Shown here: positions 43,880 to 52,648 of the stretch, in pieces
How positions within the stretch are numbered: the stretch's first letter is position 1
Layout of the letters: each line of letters starts with the position of its first letter
From: JBNGOQ01 sp050589645
GTDB taxonomy: Bacteria > Bacteroidota > Bacteroidia > Flavobacteriales > Flavobacteriaceae
Assembly: GCF_050589645.1 (NCBI RefSeq)
Contig: NZ_JBNGOQ010000001.1
Span: forward strand, 434,001 to 498,000
DNA length: 64,000 nucleotides
Reading direction: 5' to 3'
Notes under the pieces: model-generated
Told to the model about the DNA's origin: nothing
Seen by the model: only the letters and a program-made list of their open reading frames with translations
Database searches by the model: none
Made by a program: the position numbers and the translations under genes

Positions 43880-45877
43880 TTATGAAATGGGTATGCTTAC
43901 TTCCACCCGAGTCCCTAAAGCGGTTCCGGTCGGGTCCTTCAAATCTGTAATGCGAACGAGTTGCTTTTGTAATTCCTTGCTCAACAATCGCAATCGGTCT
44001 TCCGTAATCTTTACGCCTAGGGACTTGCGCTTTAGAATCGATTTCTCTTGTAATTCAAAAGCCTTTTGCCTTCCTACCCCATTGTCCTCGATAAGACATA
44101 GGAGTTGCTCTTTTTCCTTGCGGATTGCAATGGAAATTTTTCCATCAGTGGCCACTTTTTTATGTCTAAGGCCATGCCAAATAGCGTTTTCAACAAAGGG
44201 TTGTAATACCATGGAAGGCAAATAGGTGTTTTCAAGATCAATGCTATCCTGAATATCCATTTTAAAGTTGACATCCTCCTTAAACCGGAGCGCTTCCAAT
44301 TGGATATAGGCTTTCAAGGTCGCCAATTCGTCCTTGAGGGAGACCTCGGTATCTTCGGCGTTCTCCAGTATAGATCGAATTAGCTTGCTGAACATGGTGA
44401 GGTACTTTGAAGCGTTTTGGTTCTTACCGTTCTTGATCATTTGATTAATGGAATTCATACAATTGAAAATGAAGTGTGGGTTGATCTGGGCCTGAAGCGC
44501 CTTCATTTCGAGCTCGGAGAGTTGTCGTCGAAAATTCACCTCTTTGATTTCCTGGTCTTTGGCTGCGATTGTCCTTTGATTCTTTAGTCGTTGGCGAAAG
44601 GTGTACCATAAGAGGCTAGCAAGTAGGACCGTTAATATCGCACCCCCGATAAACACATTCTTCAGGGTGGCTTGTCGCTGGATTTCTTTTTCCTGCAGTT
44701 GTTTCTCCTGCGCCAAAAGGGTGATCCGTTGGTCTTTTTTTTCGGTTTCATATTTCACCTGCAGTTCCTGGAATTGTTTGTTGACATCTGCATTCAAAAT
44801 ACTGTCCTTCGCTTCCTCATATAGGGTTCGGTAGTGATAGGCCTCTTTGTAATTGTGCTCCGATAGGCTGAGGTCTGCAAGCATCTTATAGAGGTCCCTG
44901 ATCAGCGGTTTGGAAGGTATTTCCCGGGCCAGTACCAGACCTTTGGCCAAATATTGGCGGGATCGCGAATGATTTCCCAATTGAAGGTACGTATTCCCGA
45001 CATCCGCGAGACTCAAGGCAAGGTCTGCTTTTCTAGGGAGCTTTTCCCTCACCTGAAGCGCCTGCAGATGATATTCCAAAGCCTTCCCCGGGTTCCCCAG
45101 CTGGATTTCCAAATTTCCCAAATTAGCCAATTGATACCCCATTTCACGTTCATACTTCTGTTCCCGTGTAATGTTCAAGAGCTTTAAAAAATGGCTTTTG
45201 GCAGTATCGTATTCCCCAATTTCCATATATACCGTCCCAAGACCGTTGAGAGAGGTCAGCATTCTTTTGGAACTACCCACACTATCCAGAATCCGAAGGG
45301 CCTTTTGGTAATTGGAGATGGCCTGGTCGTATTGTTTTAGGAGCCGATTTAGCAATCCAATGCTCGTTAAGGTACTGGCCAGGGAGATCGGATTGCCCTC
45401 CATTTCACTTATGTCCAGGACGCGTAAATAATAGGACAGGCTTTTTTCATAGTTCCCTGAACTTCGGTGAATGGCCGCCAGATCAAATAACCCATCGGCC
45501 ACACGGGTAGAATCACCTATAGTGGTATAATATTGGAGGGCAGAGTCTATATGGTGTATGGCCTGTTGGTAGTTCCCCAACCGCTTATCCAAATTCCCGT
45601 ACCGCAAATGTGCATAGGCCACACCTTTATGGAAATCCAATGCCTTTGAAAGGACCATGGAGCTGTCTATATGTTTTTTTTCGATTTCGGTGTCGATGCT
45701 GTACCGTGCGTAGTACCAAACCAATAACCCATAGGTTTTGGCTTTAAGGGTATCGGACGGCATATTTTTAAGCACATTTTGAAGACTGTCCACTTTGTTA
45801 CCCGCCTGTGCCAGGGATGATAGGCATACCATCAGGAGCCAAAAAAGGGGAAACAACTTGAAATTCGGGGTTTTCAT
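43880..45877 (-). CDS. TPR-containing sensor histidine kinase, LytS type
   Basis: 665 residues. Signal peptide about 1-25 (FWLLMVCLSSLAQA). Residues about 30-380 are tetratricopeptide repeats (LASTLTSIGLLNRLLKQYDQ, MLTSLNGLGTVYMEIGEYDT), then a coiled coil, a membrane helix (VFIGGAILTVLLASLLWYTF) and a His_kinase domain with QINPHFIFNCMNSINQMI holding the phospho-accepting His. The HATPase domain has FVENAIWHGLRH and DNGVGRQKA. The TPRs should be periplasmic. It is first in an operon with the LytTR regulator (7-base gap). Signal unknown. Confidence 0.93.
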   Translation of the reverse strand: MKTPNFKLFPLFWLLMVCLSSLAQAGNKVDSLQNVLKNMPSDTLKAKTYGLLVWYYARYSIDTEIEKKHIDSSMVLSKALDFHKGVAYAHLRYGNLDKRLGNYQQAIHHIDSALQYYTTIGDSTRVADGLFDLAAIHRSSGNYEKSLSYYLRVLDISEMEGNPISLASTLTSIGLLNRLLKQYDQAISNYQKALRILDSVGSSKRMLTSLNGLGTVYMEIGEYDTAKSHFLKLLNITREQKYEREMGYQLANLGNLEIQLGNPGKALEYHLQALQVREKLPRKADLALSLADVGNTYLQLGNHSRSRQYLAKGLVLAREIPSKPLIRDLYKMLADLSLSEHNYKEAYHYRTLYEEAKDSILNADVNKQFQELQVKYETEKKDQRITLLAQEKQLQEKEIQRQATLKNVFIGGAILTVLLASLLWYTFRQRLKNQRTIAAKDQEIKEVNFRRQLSELEMKALQAQINPHFIFNCMNSINQMIKNGKNQNASKYLTMFSKLIRSILENAEDTEVSLKDELATLKAYIQLEALRFKEDVNFKMDIQDSIDLENTYLPSMVLQPFVENAIWHGLRHKKVATDGKISIAIRKEKEQLLCLIEDNGVGRQKAFELQEKSILKRKSLGVKITEDRLRLLSKELQKQLVRITDLKDPTGTALGTRVEVSIPIS

Positions 45878-46361
45878 GGTCTTGGGATTGGATAGTCCAT
45901 CTAAATCAGCCTTATCGAGGGAATTTCAGAAAAGGCACATACAATTTAATCATTTAAGCCCTGATGGTGAAGGGATTATGTGCGACTTGCATCTTTTATT
46001 GTATAATCGGGTTCCATCATAACTCCAACTATCCTTAAAGATTTCCATACCGTGCCCATACTGCCTACCTGATATCGGACACCTTGAAGGGATAGGGAAC
46101 CGGCAGCAAGGAAATTAAGCTGTTTTGGATAAAAATGCCCGATTGTATTCTCGGCAAATAGATATTGACTAAACCAAGGCCCGGGATGGAAACCGAAAAT
46201 GATGAAAGTCATTTCATATGCCCGCTTCGGATTTTAAATTGGCACAAATACCATAGGACGTATAAAAGAGAAGGTGGATAAGGGCCATTGGGCATTTGTG
46301 AAAACAACCTTCGCGTTTATGAATCAACGCTCAACCAGTCAAACTATAAAACCAATATCCG
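45878..46361. other. intergenic region between divergent operons
   Basis: 484 bases between the kinase gene (minus) and the VIT1-family gene (plus). A 78-codon minus frame at 45976-46212 has no recognisable family and is not called. The segment near 46122 (TTTTGGATAAAAAT) weakly resembles the dispersed repeat at 2647 and 14632. Promoters for both operons must lie here but were not identified. Confidence 0.4.
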
Positions 46362-47102
46362 ATGAAGTTGCAGGAACATTATAAACAAGAAGCACATGGC
46401 ACCAACGGTTTCTTTAAAGCCTTTGAAAAATATCTTGCAGAGTTTGTGTATGGGGGAATAGATGGTTGCGTTACAACCTTTGCCGTTGTGGCAGGTTCTG
46501 TTGGGGCCGGACTGGATAGCGCTATTATTTTGATTCTTGGCTTTGCAAATTTACTGGCGGATGGTTTCGCCATGTCCGTAGGGGCCTACCTGTCAACAAA
46601 ATCTGATAAAGACAACTACAATAAACACAAGCAAACGGAATATTGGGAAATTGAACATATGCCAGATGCCGAAAAGGAGGAAATCAAGGAAATTTATAGG
46701 GCAAAGGGTTTTAAAGACAAACTTTTGGAGGAAATAGTGGGTGTAATCACCAGTGACAAAAAAGTTTGGGTCAATGATATGATGCGGGAGGAATTAGGCA
46801 TGATGGAAATAGATAAATCCCCACTGTGGATCGGTGGGATTACCTATTTGTCGTTCCTTTCGATTGGCTTGATTCCCTTATTGATTTATGTCATTGATTA
46901 TACACACCCGCTCGAACAAAATCTCTTTTTCATCGCATCCGTGTTAACCGCGATGGGTTTCATCATTATAGGCTGGTTAAAGACCTATGTGAATCAAACA
47001 TCGGTTTTAAAGGGAGTACTGGAAACATTGCTTCTGGGGGGTATAGCTGCCTTCGTTGCCTATTTTGTAGGGGATTGGCTGGAACATTTGTTGTCCAGGT
47101 AA
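46362..47102 (+). CDS. VIT1/CCC1 family transporter
   Basis: 246 residues with five hydrophobic helices. The N-terminal YGGIDGCVTTFAVVAGSVGA and NLLADGFAMSVGAYLSTKSD segments are diagnostic of the VIT1/CCC1 family, which moves Fe(II) or Mn(II). A cytoplasmic charged loop (EIEHMPDAEKEEIKEIYRAK) follows, then three helices. The family call is safe; the direction and metal in bacteria are uncertain. It lies 152 bases before the ATP-cone nuclease on the same strand. Confidence 0.9.
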   Translation: MKLQEHYKQEAHGTNGFFKAFEKYLAEFVYGGIDGCVTTFAVVAGSVGAGLDSAIILILGFANLLADGFAMSVGAYLSTKSDKDNYNKHKQTEYWEIEHMPDAEKEEIKEIYRAKGFKDKLLEEIVGVITSDKKVWVNDMMREELGMMEIDKSPLWIGGITYLSFLSIGLIPLLIYVIDYTHPLEQNLFFIASVLTAMGFIIIGWLKTYVNQTSVLKGVLETLLLGGIAAFVAYFVGDWLEHLLSR

Positions 47103-47254
47103 AATCCCAATCCAAAGCAAGAGGTGACCATGTAGAAAGGGGATTTGGAAAATGGGACTGGGATATAGGTGAAAAGGGGATGTCCGAAATAGGATAAATC
47201 CTTATTCGGTGACCTAAATGGAGCATTCGTCCACATAACATTTTATAGGCGACT

Positions 47255-48094
47255 ATGGAAAAACAGGATTTTAAGGTGACCAAGACCTCAGGGGAAAAGG
47301 CAAGCTTCTCCCTGAACAAGCTGCGCAATTCCCTAAAACACAGTGGGGCGGACGAAAAATTGATCAACCAGATACTCGACAGTGTTCGCGATGAACTATA
47401 TCAGGGCATTTCCACAAGGGAAATCCACAATCGGGCCTTTGCCATGTTAAAGCGGAAGAAATCGATTTTTGCTTCCAAGTATAAATTGAAAAAGGCGATT
47501 TATGAACTCGGTCCAACAGGTTTTCCATTCGAGCGGTTTGTAGCGGCCATATTGGACCATTCAGGGTACAGCACAAAAGTGGGTACTGTCATGCAGGGTA
47601 TCTGCGTAACCCATGAAATAGATGTGGTCGCGGAAAAAAATGGGGAGATAACCATTGTGGAGTGTAAATTCCACGGGGAGGAAGGGCGCAATTGTAACGT
47701 AAAGGTACCGCTGTATATTAAATCCCGCTATGTAGATGTAAAGACCCATTGGAACAACAAAAAGGGTAGAAACAATATCTTGAATGTTGGCTGGGTAGTT
47801 ACCAATACCCGATTTACAAAGGATGCCATTGCATATGGCAATTGTGCCGGACTGTATTTGCTAAGCTGGGACTATCCCAAGGACAATGGGTTAAAGGATC
47901 GAATAGATCGACTTGGATTATACCCGATTACGGTATCCACTTTGCTCACCAACCGGGAAAAACAGTTTTTGTTGGCTCGGGATGTTGTGCTCTGCAGGCA
48001 ATTGATCAAAGATCAATTTTTCCTGGACCATTTAGGAATTTCAGATATGCGAAAAGAAAAAATCCGCAGCGAGATAGGATTGCTCTGTAGGTAA
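47255..48094 (+). CDS. ATP-cone domain fused to Mrr-like restriction endonuclease
   Basis: 279 residues. Residues about 5-90 match an ATP-cone, the nucleotide-binding regulatory module of ribonucleotide reductases and NrdR (KTSGEKASFSLNKLRNSLKH, ELYQGISTREIHNRAFAML). Residues about 90-200 are a PD-(D/E)xK nuclease of the Mrr type: GFPFERFVAAILDHSGY, then HEIDVVAEKNGEITIVECK, with D123 and E136-C137-K138 as the predicted metal-binding and catalytic residues. The C-terminal part is unassigned. No methyltransferase or specificity subunit is near, so it is not a normal restriction system. The beta-CASP gene starts 9 bases later. Domains are clear; DNA as substrate and nucleotide control are inference. 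Confidence 0.88.
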   Translation: MEKQDFKVTKTSGEKASFSLNKLRNSLKHSGADEKLINQILDSVRDELYQGISTREIHNRAFAMLKRKKSIFASKYKLKKAIYELGPTGFPFERFVAAILDHSGYSTKVGTVMQGICVTHEIDVVAEKNGEITIVECKFHGEEGRNCNVKVPLYIKSRYVDVKTHWNNKKGRNNILNVGWVVTNTRFTKDAIAYGNCAGLYLLSWDYPKDNGLKDRIDRLGLYPITVSTLLTNREKQFLLARDVVLCRQLIKDQFFLDHLGISDMRKEKIRSEIGLLCR

Positions 48095-48103
48095 TAATGC
48101 CGT

Positions 48104-49477
48104 ATGATGAAAACCATTAAAATCCATTTCTTAGGGGCTTCTGGAGTCGTAACCGGTTCCAAATTCTATTTGGAGACTCCCGAGCTCAACATACTGGTAG
48201 ATTGTGGGATGTTCCAAGGTTTGAAGGACCTTCGGAACATGAACTGGAACCCCTTGCCCATAAATGTCGAGGAAATAGACCTGGTCCTATTGACCCATGG
48301 TCACTTGGACCATATCGGATATTTGCCCCGATTGGTCAAAGAAGGGTTCAGAGGGGAAATAATAGGTACGGCCCCTACTTTGGCCATCACCAGGATCATT
48401 TTAAAGGACAGTGCCAAGATCCATGAAGAGGAAGCGGAAAAGGCCAATAGGGAAGGGTACAGCCGTCACCATCCGGCACTACCTCTCTATACGCGGGAAG
48501 ACGCTGTGGAGACCTTTAAATTCCTCAAGGCCCAAAATAAGGACGTTTGGGTTGCCGTAACGGAGAACATCCGATATCGATTCCGGTACAACGGCCATAT
48601 CTTGGGGGCCACTTTTATCGAATTGGAAATCTTTGGAAAACTATTTGTTTTTTCAGGAGATGTGGGGAGAAGGGAAGATTTGCTATTGGCCCCTCCGGAG
48701 CGACCGGAATGGGCTGATTATTTGTTCGTTGAAAGTACGTACGGCAATACGCTGCACCCGGATGAAGTGGTTGAGGAGACGGTGATAGGACTTGTTCATA
48801 AAACGGTTCATGAACGCGGCAACCTGATTATACCTTCGTTCGCCGTTGAACGTTTACAATCCTTAATGTATTTGTTATGGCGGTTGTACAAAAAAAACCG
48901 TATTCCCAACATCCCCATCTTTATTGATAGCCCTATGGGAGACAATGTATTGTCTGTTTTTGAGCATTTCCCTCACTGGCACCAATTGCCCATGAACGAA
49001 TACCATGCCATGTGCAATCATGTCAATATCGTAAGTTCCTACAGGGAAACCTGGGAGACCATTGATGATCCAAGACCTAAAATAGTGATCGCAGGAAGCG
49101 GAATGGTCACTGGCGGACGCGTGCTGACCTATTTGAAACAATGGATAGATAATGCTTCCACAACCGTTATGTTGGTCGGTTACCAGGCCGAAGGTACCAG
49201 GGGCAGGAAGTTGTTGGATGGGGCTCATGAATTGAAGCTATTTGGTAAACATCATCCGGTAAAAGCGAACATTGTGCATCTGGAAAGCTTGTCCGCCCAT
49301 GCGGACCAGTCCGAACTATTGCATTGGTTGGGGGGCGTAAAAAACATTCCTGAAGCGGTTTTTCTGGTACATGGGGAACCCCCCGCTTTGGATGCCTTTG
49401 GCAAAAAGATCAAGGAGGTATTTGGTTGGAACGTACATATTCCGGCACTACATCAGGTTTTGGAAATAAAGGTGTGA
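48104..49477 (+). CDS. MBL-fold beta-CASP metallo-hydrolase
   Basis: 457 residues (456 if the second ATG codon is used). The metallo-beta-lactamase core has THGHLDH (H65, H67, D69, H70) and later GHILGATFIEL and FVFSGDVGRR. The beta-CASP insertion follows: LFVESTYGNTLH, IIPSFAVERLQSLMYLLWRL, PIFIDSPMGDN, and VIAGSGMVTGGRVLTYL. The C-terminus has SLSAHADQSELLHWL and VFLVHGEPPALDAF. The architecture is that of CPSF/RNase-type nucleases (YsaA/Ysh1-like), which cut RNA or possibly DNA. Co-transcription with the ATP-cone nuclease is almost certain (9-base gap). Confidence 0.93.
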   Translation: MMKTIKIHFLGASGVVTGSKFYLETPELNILVDCGMFQGLKDLRNMNWNPLPINVEEIDLVLLTHGHLDHIGYLPRLVKEGFRGEIIGTAPTLAITRIILKDSAKIHEEEAEKANREGYSRHHPALPLYTREDAVETFKFLKAQNKDVWVAVTENIRYRFRYNGHILGATFIELEIFGKLFVFSGDVGRREDLLLAPPERPEWADYLFVESTYGNTLHPDEVVEETVIGLVHKTVHERGNLIIPSFAVERLQSLMYLLWRLYKKNRIPNIPIFIDSPMGDNVLSVFEHFPHWHQLPMNEYHAMCNHVNIVSSYRETWETIDDPRPKIVIAGSGMVTGGRVLTYLKQWIDNASTTVMLVGYQAEGTRGRKLLDGAHELKLFGKHHPVKANIVHLESLSAHADQSELLHWLGGVKNIPEAVFLVHGEPPALDAFGKKIKEVFGWNVHIPALHQVLEIKV

Positions 49478-49558
49478 TTTTCGGACCTATGAAGCTCATT
49501 TTAGACAATGATATCTTCAAAGTTAGGGTTTAAGGCATATTTAGGGGTTATTACCGTT

Positions 49559-50068
49559 TCATTTCTTTTTGCTTTTCCACCAATCCTTTAGCTCCACTAC
49601 TTTGTGGTCGTCATAGGAACTGCAAATGTATAGTTCATTTGGGTAGGCCTCTTTTTTCCGATAGACTTCTATTATCGAAATGGCATGATTTCCGATGGTC
49701 ATGTTCTTGGAATCCGGTATAAATGAGGAAATAACCCGCGTAACACACTTTGCTTTTTCTTTGGATTCGATTTGGGAAACAAGGAATTCAAGTTCGGACT
49801 CCGTAATCCAATTTTCACCGCTTTGCCCCATAGTAGTTAAAACATTCAGTTCCGTGTCCATAGTATCCTCTGCCTTTAACTCTTTCAAAAAATCCAGAAC
49901 ACTTATTTTGGACATTATTATCCATCCGTTTTCGTTTTTGTAGGATTTCTGCTTGTGAACCAATTCTTTTTGCTTTGATTGTTCCGATCTTACGTTTTCG
50001 CCTTTAGCATGATGCCTACAAGCGTAAAGAACTATTAGTAACATCAAAATGGATCCGCACCTGATCAT
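49559..50068 (-). CDS. putative lipoprotein, unknown function
   Basis: 169 residues. The signal ends LIVLYAC (C17). A polar Lys/Glu-rich stretch (SEQSKQKELVHKQKSYKNEN) follows, then a small folded region with WITESELEFLVSQIESKEKA, VISSFIPDSKNMTIGNHAIS and YPNELYICSSYDDHKVVEL. No family recognised. It stands alone between the beta-CASP gene (convergent) and the flavodoxin gene (divergent). Confidence 0.65.
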   Translation of the reverse strand: MIRCGSILMLLIVLYACRHHAKGENVRSEQSKQKELVHKQKSYKNENGWIIMSKISVLDFLKELKAEDTMDTELNVLTTMGQSGENWITESELEFLVSQIESKEKAKCVTRVISSFIPDSKNMTIGNHAISIIEVYRKKEAYPNELYICSSYDDHKVVELKDWWKSKKK

Positions 50069-50228
50069 ATTTCGTCCGAGATTATTCGCATAGTGATTAC
50101 GGGCCTAAGATAGATTAGTTAGAGCGATTGTCCAATAGGGATATCCATATGATGACCAAAATCATTGTACCCAGTTTGGGGAGCAGCTACCTTTGTTAGG
50201 TTATAGGAACAAGTCCGCATTAGGTATG

Positions 50229-50246
50229 CGCCCTGTATTGTGGGCG
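50229..50246 (+). terminator. short hairpin with T-rich tail
   Basis: CGCCC (50229-50233) and GGGCG (50242-50246) pair around TGTATTGT, followed by TTTCTTT. It looks like a weak terminator but lies upstream of the flavodoxin ATG, far from the end of any plus-strand gene. It could act as an attenuator. Confidence 0.25.
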
Positions 50247-50276
50247 TTTCTTTGGCATCACTAAAACCTGTAAATC

Positions 50277-50792
50277 ATGACCGGGGCCATTTTTTTCTCG
50301 AGTAAGTACGGCAGCACAGCGCAGTACGCCCGTTGGATCGGTGAGGCGACCGGCTTGCCCGTGTTCGATATTAAGGATGCCAAGGCCGATCCAGCGTCCT
50401 ACGATTTTCTGATTTTGGGTAGCCCCATATTGTATTTCAGGCTCAGCATCCGCAAATGGGTGAAAGGGCATTTGGCTGGCTTGGGCGGCAAACCCATATG
50501 CCTCTTTTCGGTTTCCGGGGCTCCTGCCGGGCCCAAACTGGATGGGTGGATCGCTAAGAGTTTGCCCGAAAGCTTTATCAAGAAAATGCACCATGTTGCA
50601 CTTCGAGGAAGGCAAGTGCCTAAAGAGCTCAGCTGGTATGACCGTATGATGCTGAAAATAGGTGCCATGGCCAATAGGGATCCGGAAGCCAGAAAACAAG
50701 AGCTCCATGGATTCGATTTTGTGGACAAAACCAGTATCGCACCGATCCTCAAATGGGTACAGCAATGGCAAGCCAGTCAGATGTCGTCCTAG
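50277..50792 (+). CDS. flavodoxin-domain protein (HemG/MioC-like)
   Basis: 171 residues. It opens with the FMN phosphate-binding loop IFFSSKYGSTAQYARWIGEA, then DFLILGSPILYFRLS, with the isoalloxazine-contacting LGSP loop, and ICLFSVSGAPAGPK. The C-terminal region (FIKKMHHVALRGRQVPKELS) resembles HemG-type protoporphyrinogen oxidases, though heme synthesis genes are not adjacent. It is probably a single-electron carrier or quinone-linked oxidase. The flavodoxin fold is certain; the partner is unknown. Confidence 0.85.
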   Translation: MTGAIFFSSKYGSTAQYARWIGEATGLPVFDIKDAKADPASYDFLILGSPILYFRLSIRKWVKGHLAGLGGKPICLFSVSGAPAGPKLDGWIAKSLPESFIKKMHHVALRGRQVPKELSWYDRMMLKIGAMANRDPEARKQELHGFDFVDKTSIAPILKWVQQWQASQMSS

Positions 50793-50917
50793 CTCCAGCT
50801 ACCTTTTAAAAATTTCCCTCAAAGATGCCACGCCAGGGCCATATCTTTACTATACTTTCTGGCTATGTAACCAAAATGCGAAATAGGGGTCTATAGGGTA
50901 ATTCTAAACAAATCCCT

Positions 50918-51895
50918 ATGCACTACGCTGTTAAAAAATGCCTGCCCTTGCTCGTACTTGCCCTGATCCCATCGCTTTCCTTTGCCCAATGGTTGGATGA
51001 TTTTAAAGCCCATACCGCCTACCTGGCATCGGACGCCTTAAAAGGGCGGGGCACCGGGAGTGCGGAAATTAAGCTTGCCGCGGCATACATTGCGGAACAG
51101 TTCAGGCAAATAGGCTTGCAACCACAGGCCGATGGATCCTATTACCAGTGGTTCCATGTTCCGGACTACACCGAAAAGGAAGCCAACGTTATTGGGATTA
51201 TCCCGGCCGCCCAACCTACCGATCGTTCCATGGTGTTTACCGCCCACTATGACGCCTTGGGCACTTCAGAATCGGGCGGGGAGGAAGATGGTATTTATAA
51301 CGGAGCCCGGGACAATGCCGTTGGCGTGGCCGCTTTGATCGAATTGGCACGGCAGTTTATGGAAGAGGAAGGGCCACGACAGCACCTGGTCTTTATCGCA
51401 ACGGCCGCAGAGGAAATAGGTACTCATGGAAGTCGCTTTTATGTTGAAAACCCGGTTTTCCCCCGGGATGAAATTACCTTGTGCATAAATATTGATGGCT
51501 TTAATATCTCGGGGCCCAGGGCGGACTATTTTGTTATGCCGCGCCAGGGGGTCGATTTCTTGGATGAGATCCAATCCGTCGCCGCGACCCTAGGATGGGT
51601 CTATAATCCGCCCGATTGGATAGATGGGATGAACACGAATTTTGATACCGCTTCCTTTCTGGCAAAGGGGATCCCCGCTTTTACTTTATGGACGGGTGCC
51701 CAGTTGATAGGGGGCGGGCAGGCCGAACCCATTCCATTTGGAAGAATCCATAGTCCGGAGGACGAGATCAACGAGCATTGGAACTGGGAGGGCGTGGAAG
51801 CGCATTTACGATTATACAAACGCATAGCGGATTATTTTTTGGAACGGCCAAACGGCATCACGGTGACCGATCCGCAACTATTTGTTCACGAATAG
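50918..51895 (+). CDS. M28 family zinc peptidase, secreted
   Basis: 325 residues with signal peptide 1-23 (LLVLALIPSLSFA before QWL). Two-zinc aminopeptidase of the M28 family: zinc ligands H110 (TAHYDALG), D132 (GARDNAVGVA), E166 with catalytic base E165 (AAEEIGTHGS), Asp in INIDGFN and a late His in RIHSPEDEI. The order ASDALKGRGTGSAEIKLAA at the start is typical of secreted Bacteroidota members. It removes N-terminal residues from peptides in the periplasm or outside. Convergent with the TetR gene; transcribed alone. Confidence 0.93.
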   Translation: MHYAVKKCLPLLVLALIPSLSFAQWLDDFKAHTAYLASDALKGRGTGSAEIKLAAAYIAEQFRQIGLQPQADGSYYQWFHVPDYTEKEANVIGIIPAAQPTDRSMVFTAHYDALGTSESGGEEDGIYNGARDNAVGVAALIELARQFMEEEGPRQHLVFIATAAEEIGTHGSRFYVENPVFPRDEITLCINIDGFNISGPRADYFVMPRQGVDFLDEIQSVAATLGWVYNPPDWIDGMNTNFDTASFLAKGIPAFTLWTGAQLIGGGQAEPIPFGRIHSPEDEINEHWNWEGVEAHLRLYKRIADYFLERPNGITVTDPQLFVHE

Positions 51896-51918
51896 GGGGA
51901 AGTTGGGCCTTGTCTTGG

Positions 51919-52536
51919 CTATTGCTTTGGCACAAAGAGAAGCTCGTAGTAATTGGACAGCTGACGTAGCTGCTGGGCCACCAGGTCGGGTTCGTTCAGT
52001 GCTTTGGATACTACATAGGCCCCTTCGAAGATGACCGTAAAGAGATCGGCCAAGGACGAAATATCCACCTCTTGTTGCATATCGTATTCCTGGCGTACCT
52101 CGGAGAGCAAGCGCACCAAGGTGGTCCTCCATTGCAGAATGGCGCTGGAAATGGGTTCCATGACCTTCGGATCAAATTGATTGGGCTCATAAGTATAGGA
52201 GGCGTACAGGCAACCGGGGTAGGGCTCCGTGAGCCCTGTCATCATATCGATAAACAATTGTACAAACTGCAGCAATCGCTCTTTGGGATCGGTCTTGAGG
52301 TGTTCCGTTTGTTCCAGGGCCGATTCCAAAGTGTCGATATCCTCCTTGGCAAATTCTTCGATCAGGGCCTGGGCCAGGACGTTTTTGGTCTTAAAATGAT
52401 AAAAAAATGCCCCTTTGGTGATACCGGTCCGTTCCAAAATTAAGTCGATGCTGGTCCCGGAAAATCCGTTTTGCAATACCAGGGCCCGGGACTGGGCCAG
52501 GATTTTATTGCGTGTTGGTGTGCCATCTCTTCCCAT
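51919..52536 (-). CDS. TetR/AcrR-family transcriptional repressor
   Basis: 205 residues. The N-terminal TetR HTH covers about residues 9-55 (TRNKILAQSRALVLQNGFSG, TSIDLILERTGITKGAFFYHF). The ligand domain is all-helical (PYPGCLYASYTYEP, the C-terminal region LADLFTVIFEGAYVVSKALN), close to the LmrA/YxaF or NemR branch. It is transcribed away from the sterol desaturase-like gene; two palindromic sites in the shared 112-bp gap (52558-52571 and 52598-52611) are its likely operators, giving repression of that gene and of itself. Confidence 0.92.
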   Translation of the reverse strand: MGRDGTPTRNKILAQSRALVLQNGFSGTSIDLILERTGITKGAFFYHFKTKNVLAQALIEEFAKEDIDTLESALEQTEHLKTDPKERLLQFVQLFIDMMTGLTEPYPGCLYASYTYEPNQFDPKVMEPISSAILQWRTTLVRLLSEVRQEYDMQQEVDISSLADLFTVIFEGAYVVSKALNEPDLVAQQLRQLSNYYELLFVPKQ

Positions 52537-52557
52537 ACTCCAAAGATAAAAAATTTA

Positions 52558-52571
52558 ACCGACTAGTTGGT
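52558..52571. promoter_or_regulatory. probable TetR operator, site A
   Basis: ACCGACTAGTTGGT is an imperfect palindrome (one mismatched pair) centred on CTAG-like dyad. It overlaps the -33 element of the promoter reading toward the sterol desaturase-like gene and lies 22 bases from the TetR start codon. It matches site B at 12 of 14 positions in inverted orientation. Confidence 0.6.
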
Positions 52572-52596
52572 ATAGTAAAAAATATTTTTATATTTG
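52567..52596 (+). promoter_or_regulatory. predicted Bacteroidota-type promoter of the desaturase-like gene
   Basis: A TTG at 52567-52569 and TATATTTG at 52589-52596 match the -33 (TTTG) and -7 (TAnnTTTG) elements of the Bacteroidota primary sigma factor with a 19-base spacing. The start codon of the gene is at 52649. The promoter is enclosed by the two candidate TetR operators. Confidence 0.6.
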
Positions 52597-52597
52597 T

Positions 52598-52611
52598 ACC
52601 ATCTAGTCTGT
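52598..52611. promoter_or_regulatory. probable TetR operator, site B
   Basis: ACCATCTAGTCTGT lies just downstream of the -7 element; its reverse complement ACAGACTAGATGGT matches site A at 12 of 14 bases. Site centres are 40 bases apart, close to four helical turns, suiting two repressor dimers on one DNA face. Confidence 0.6.
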
Positions 52612-52648
52612 ATAAATAAAAAATTATTAGCTTTTAAAACAATTGATT

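Noticed and set aside
45976..46212. Minus-strand frame of 78 codons in the 45.9-46.4 kb gap
   Set aside because: No recognisable family; part of it overlaps a segment that resembles the dispersed intergenic repeat.
50229..50246. Terminator belonging to the beta-CASP gene
   Set aside because: It lies about 750 bases after that stop codon, beyond a gene on the other strand, so the link is not credible.
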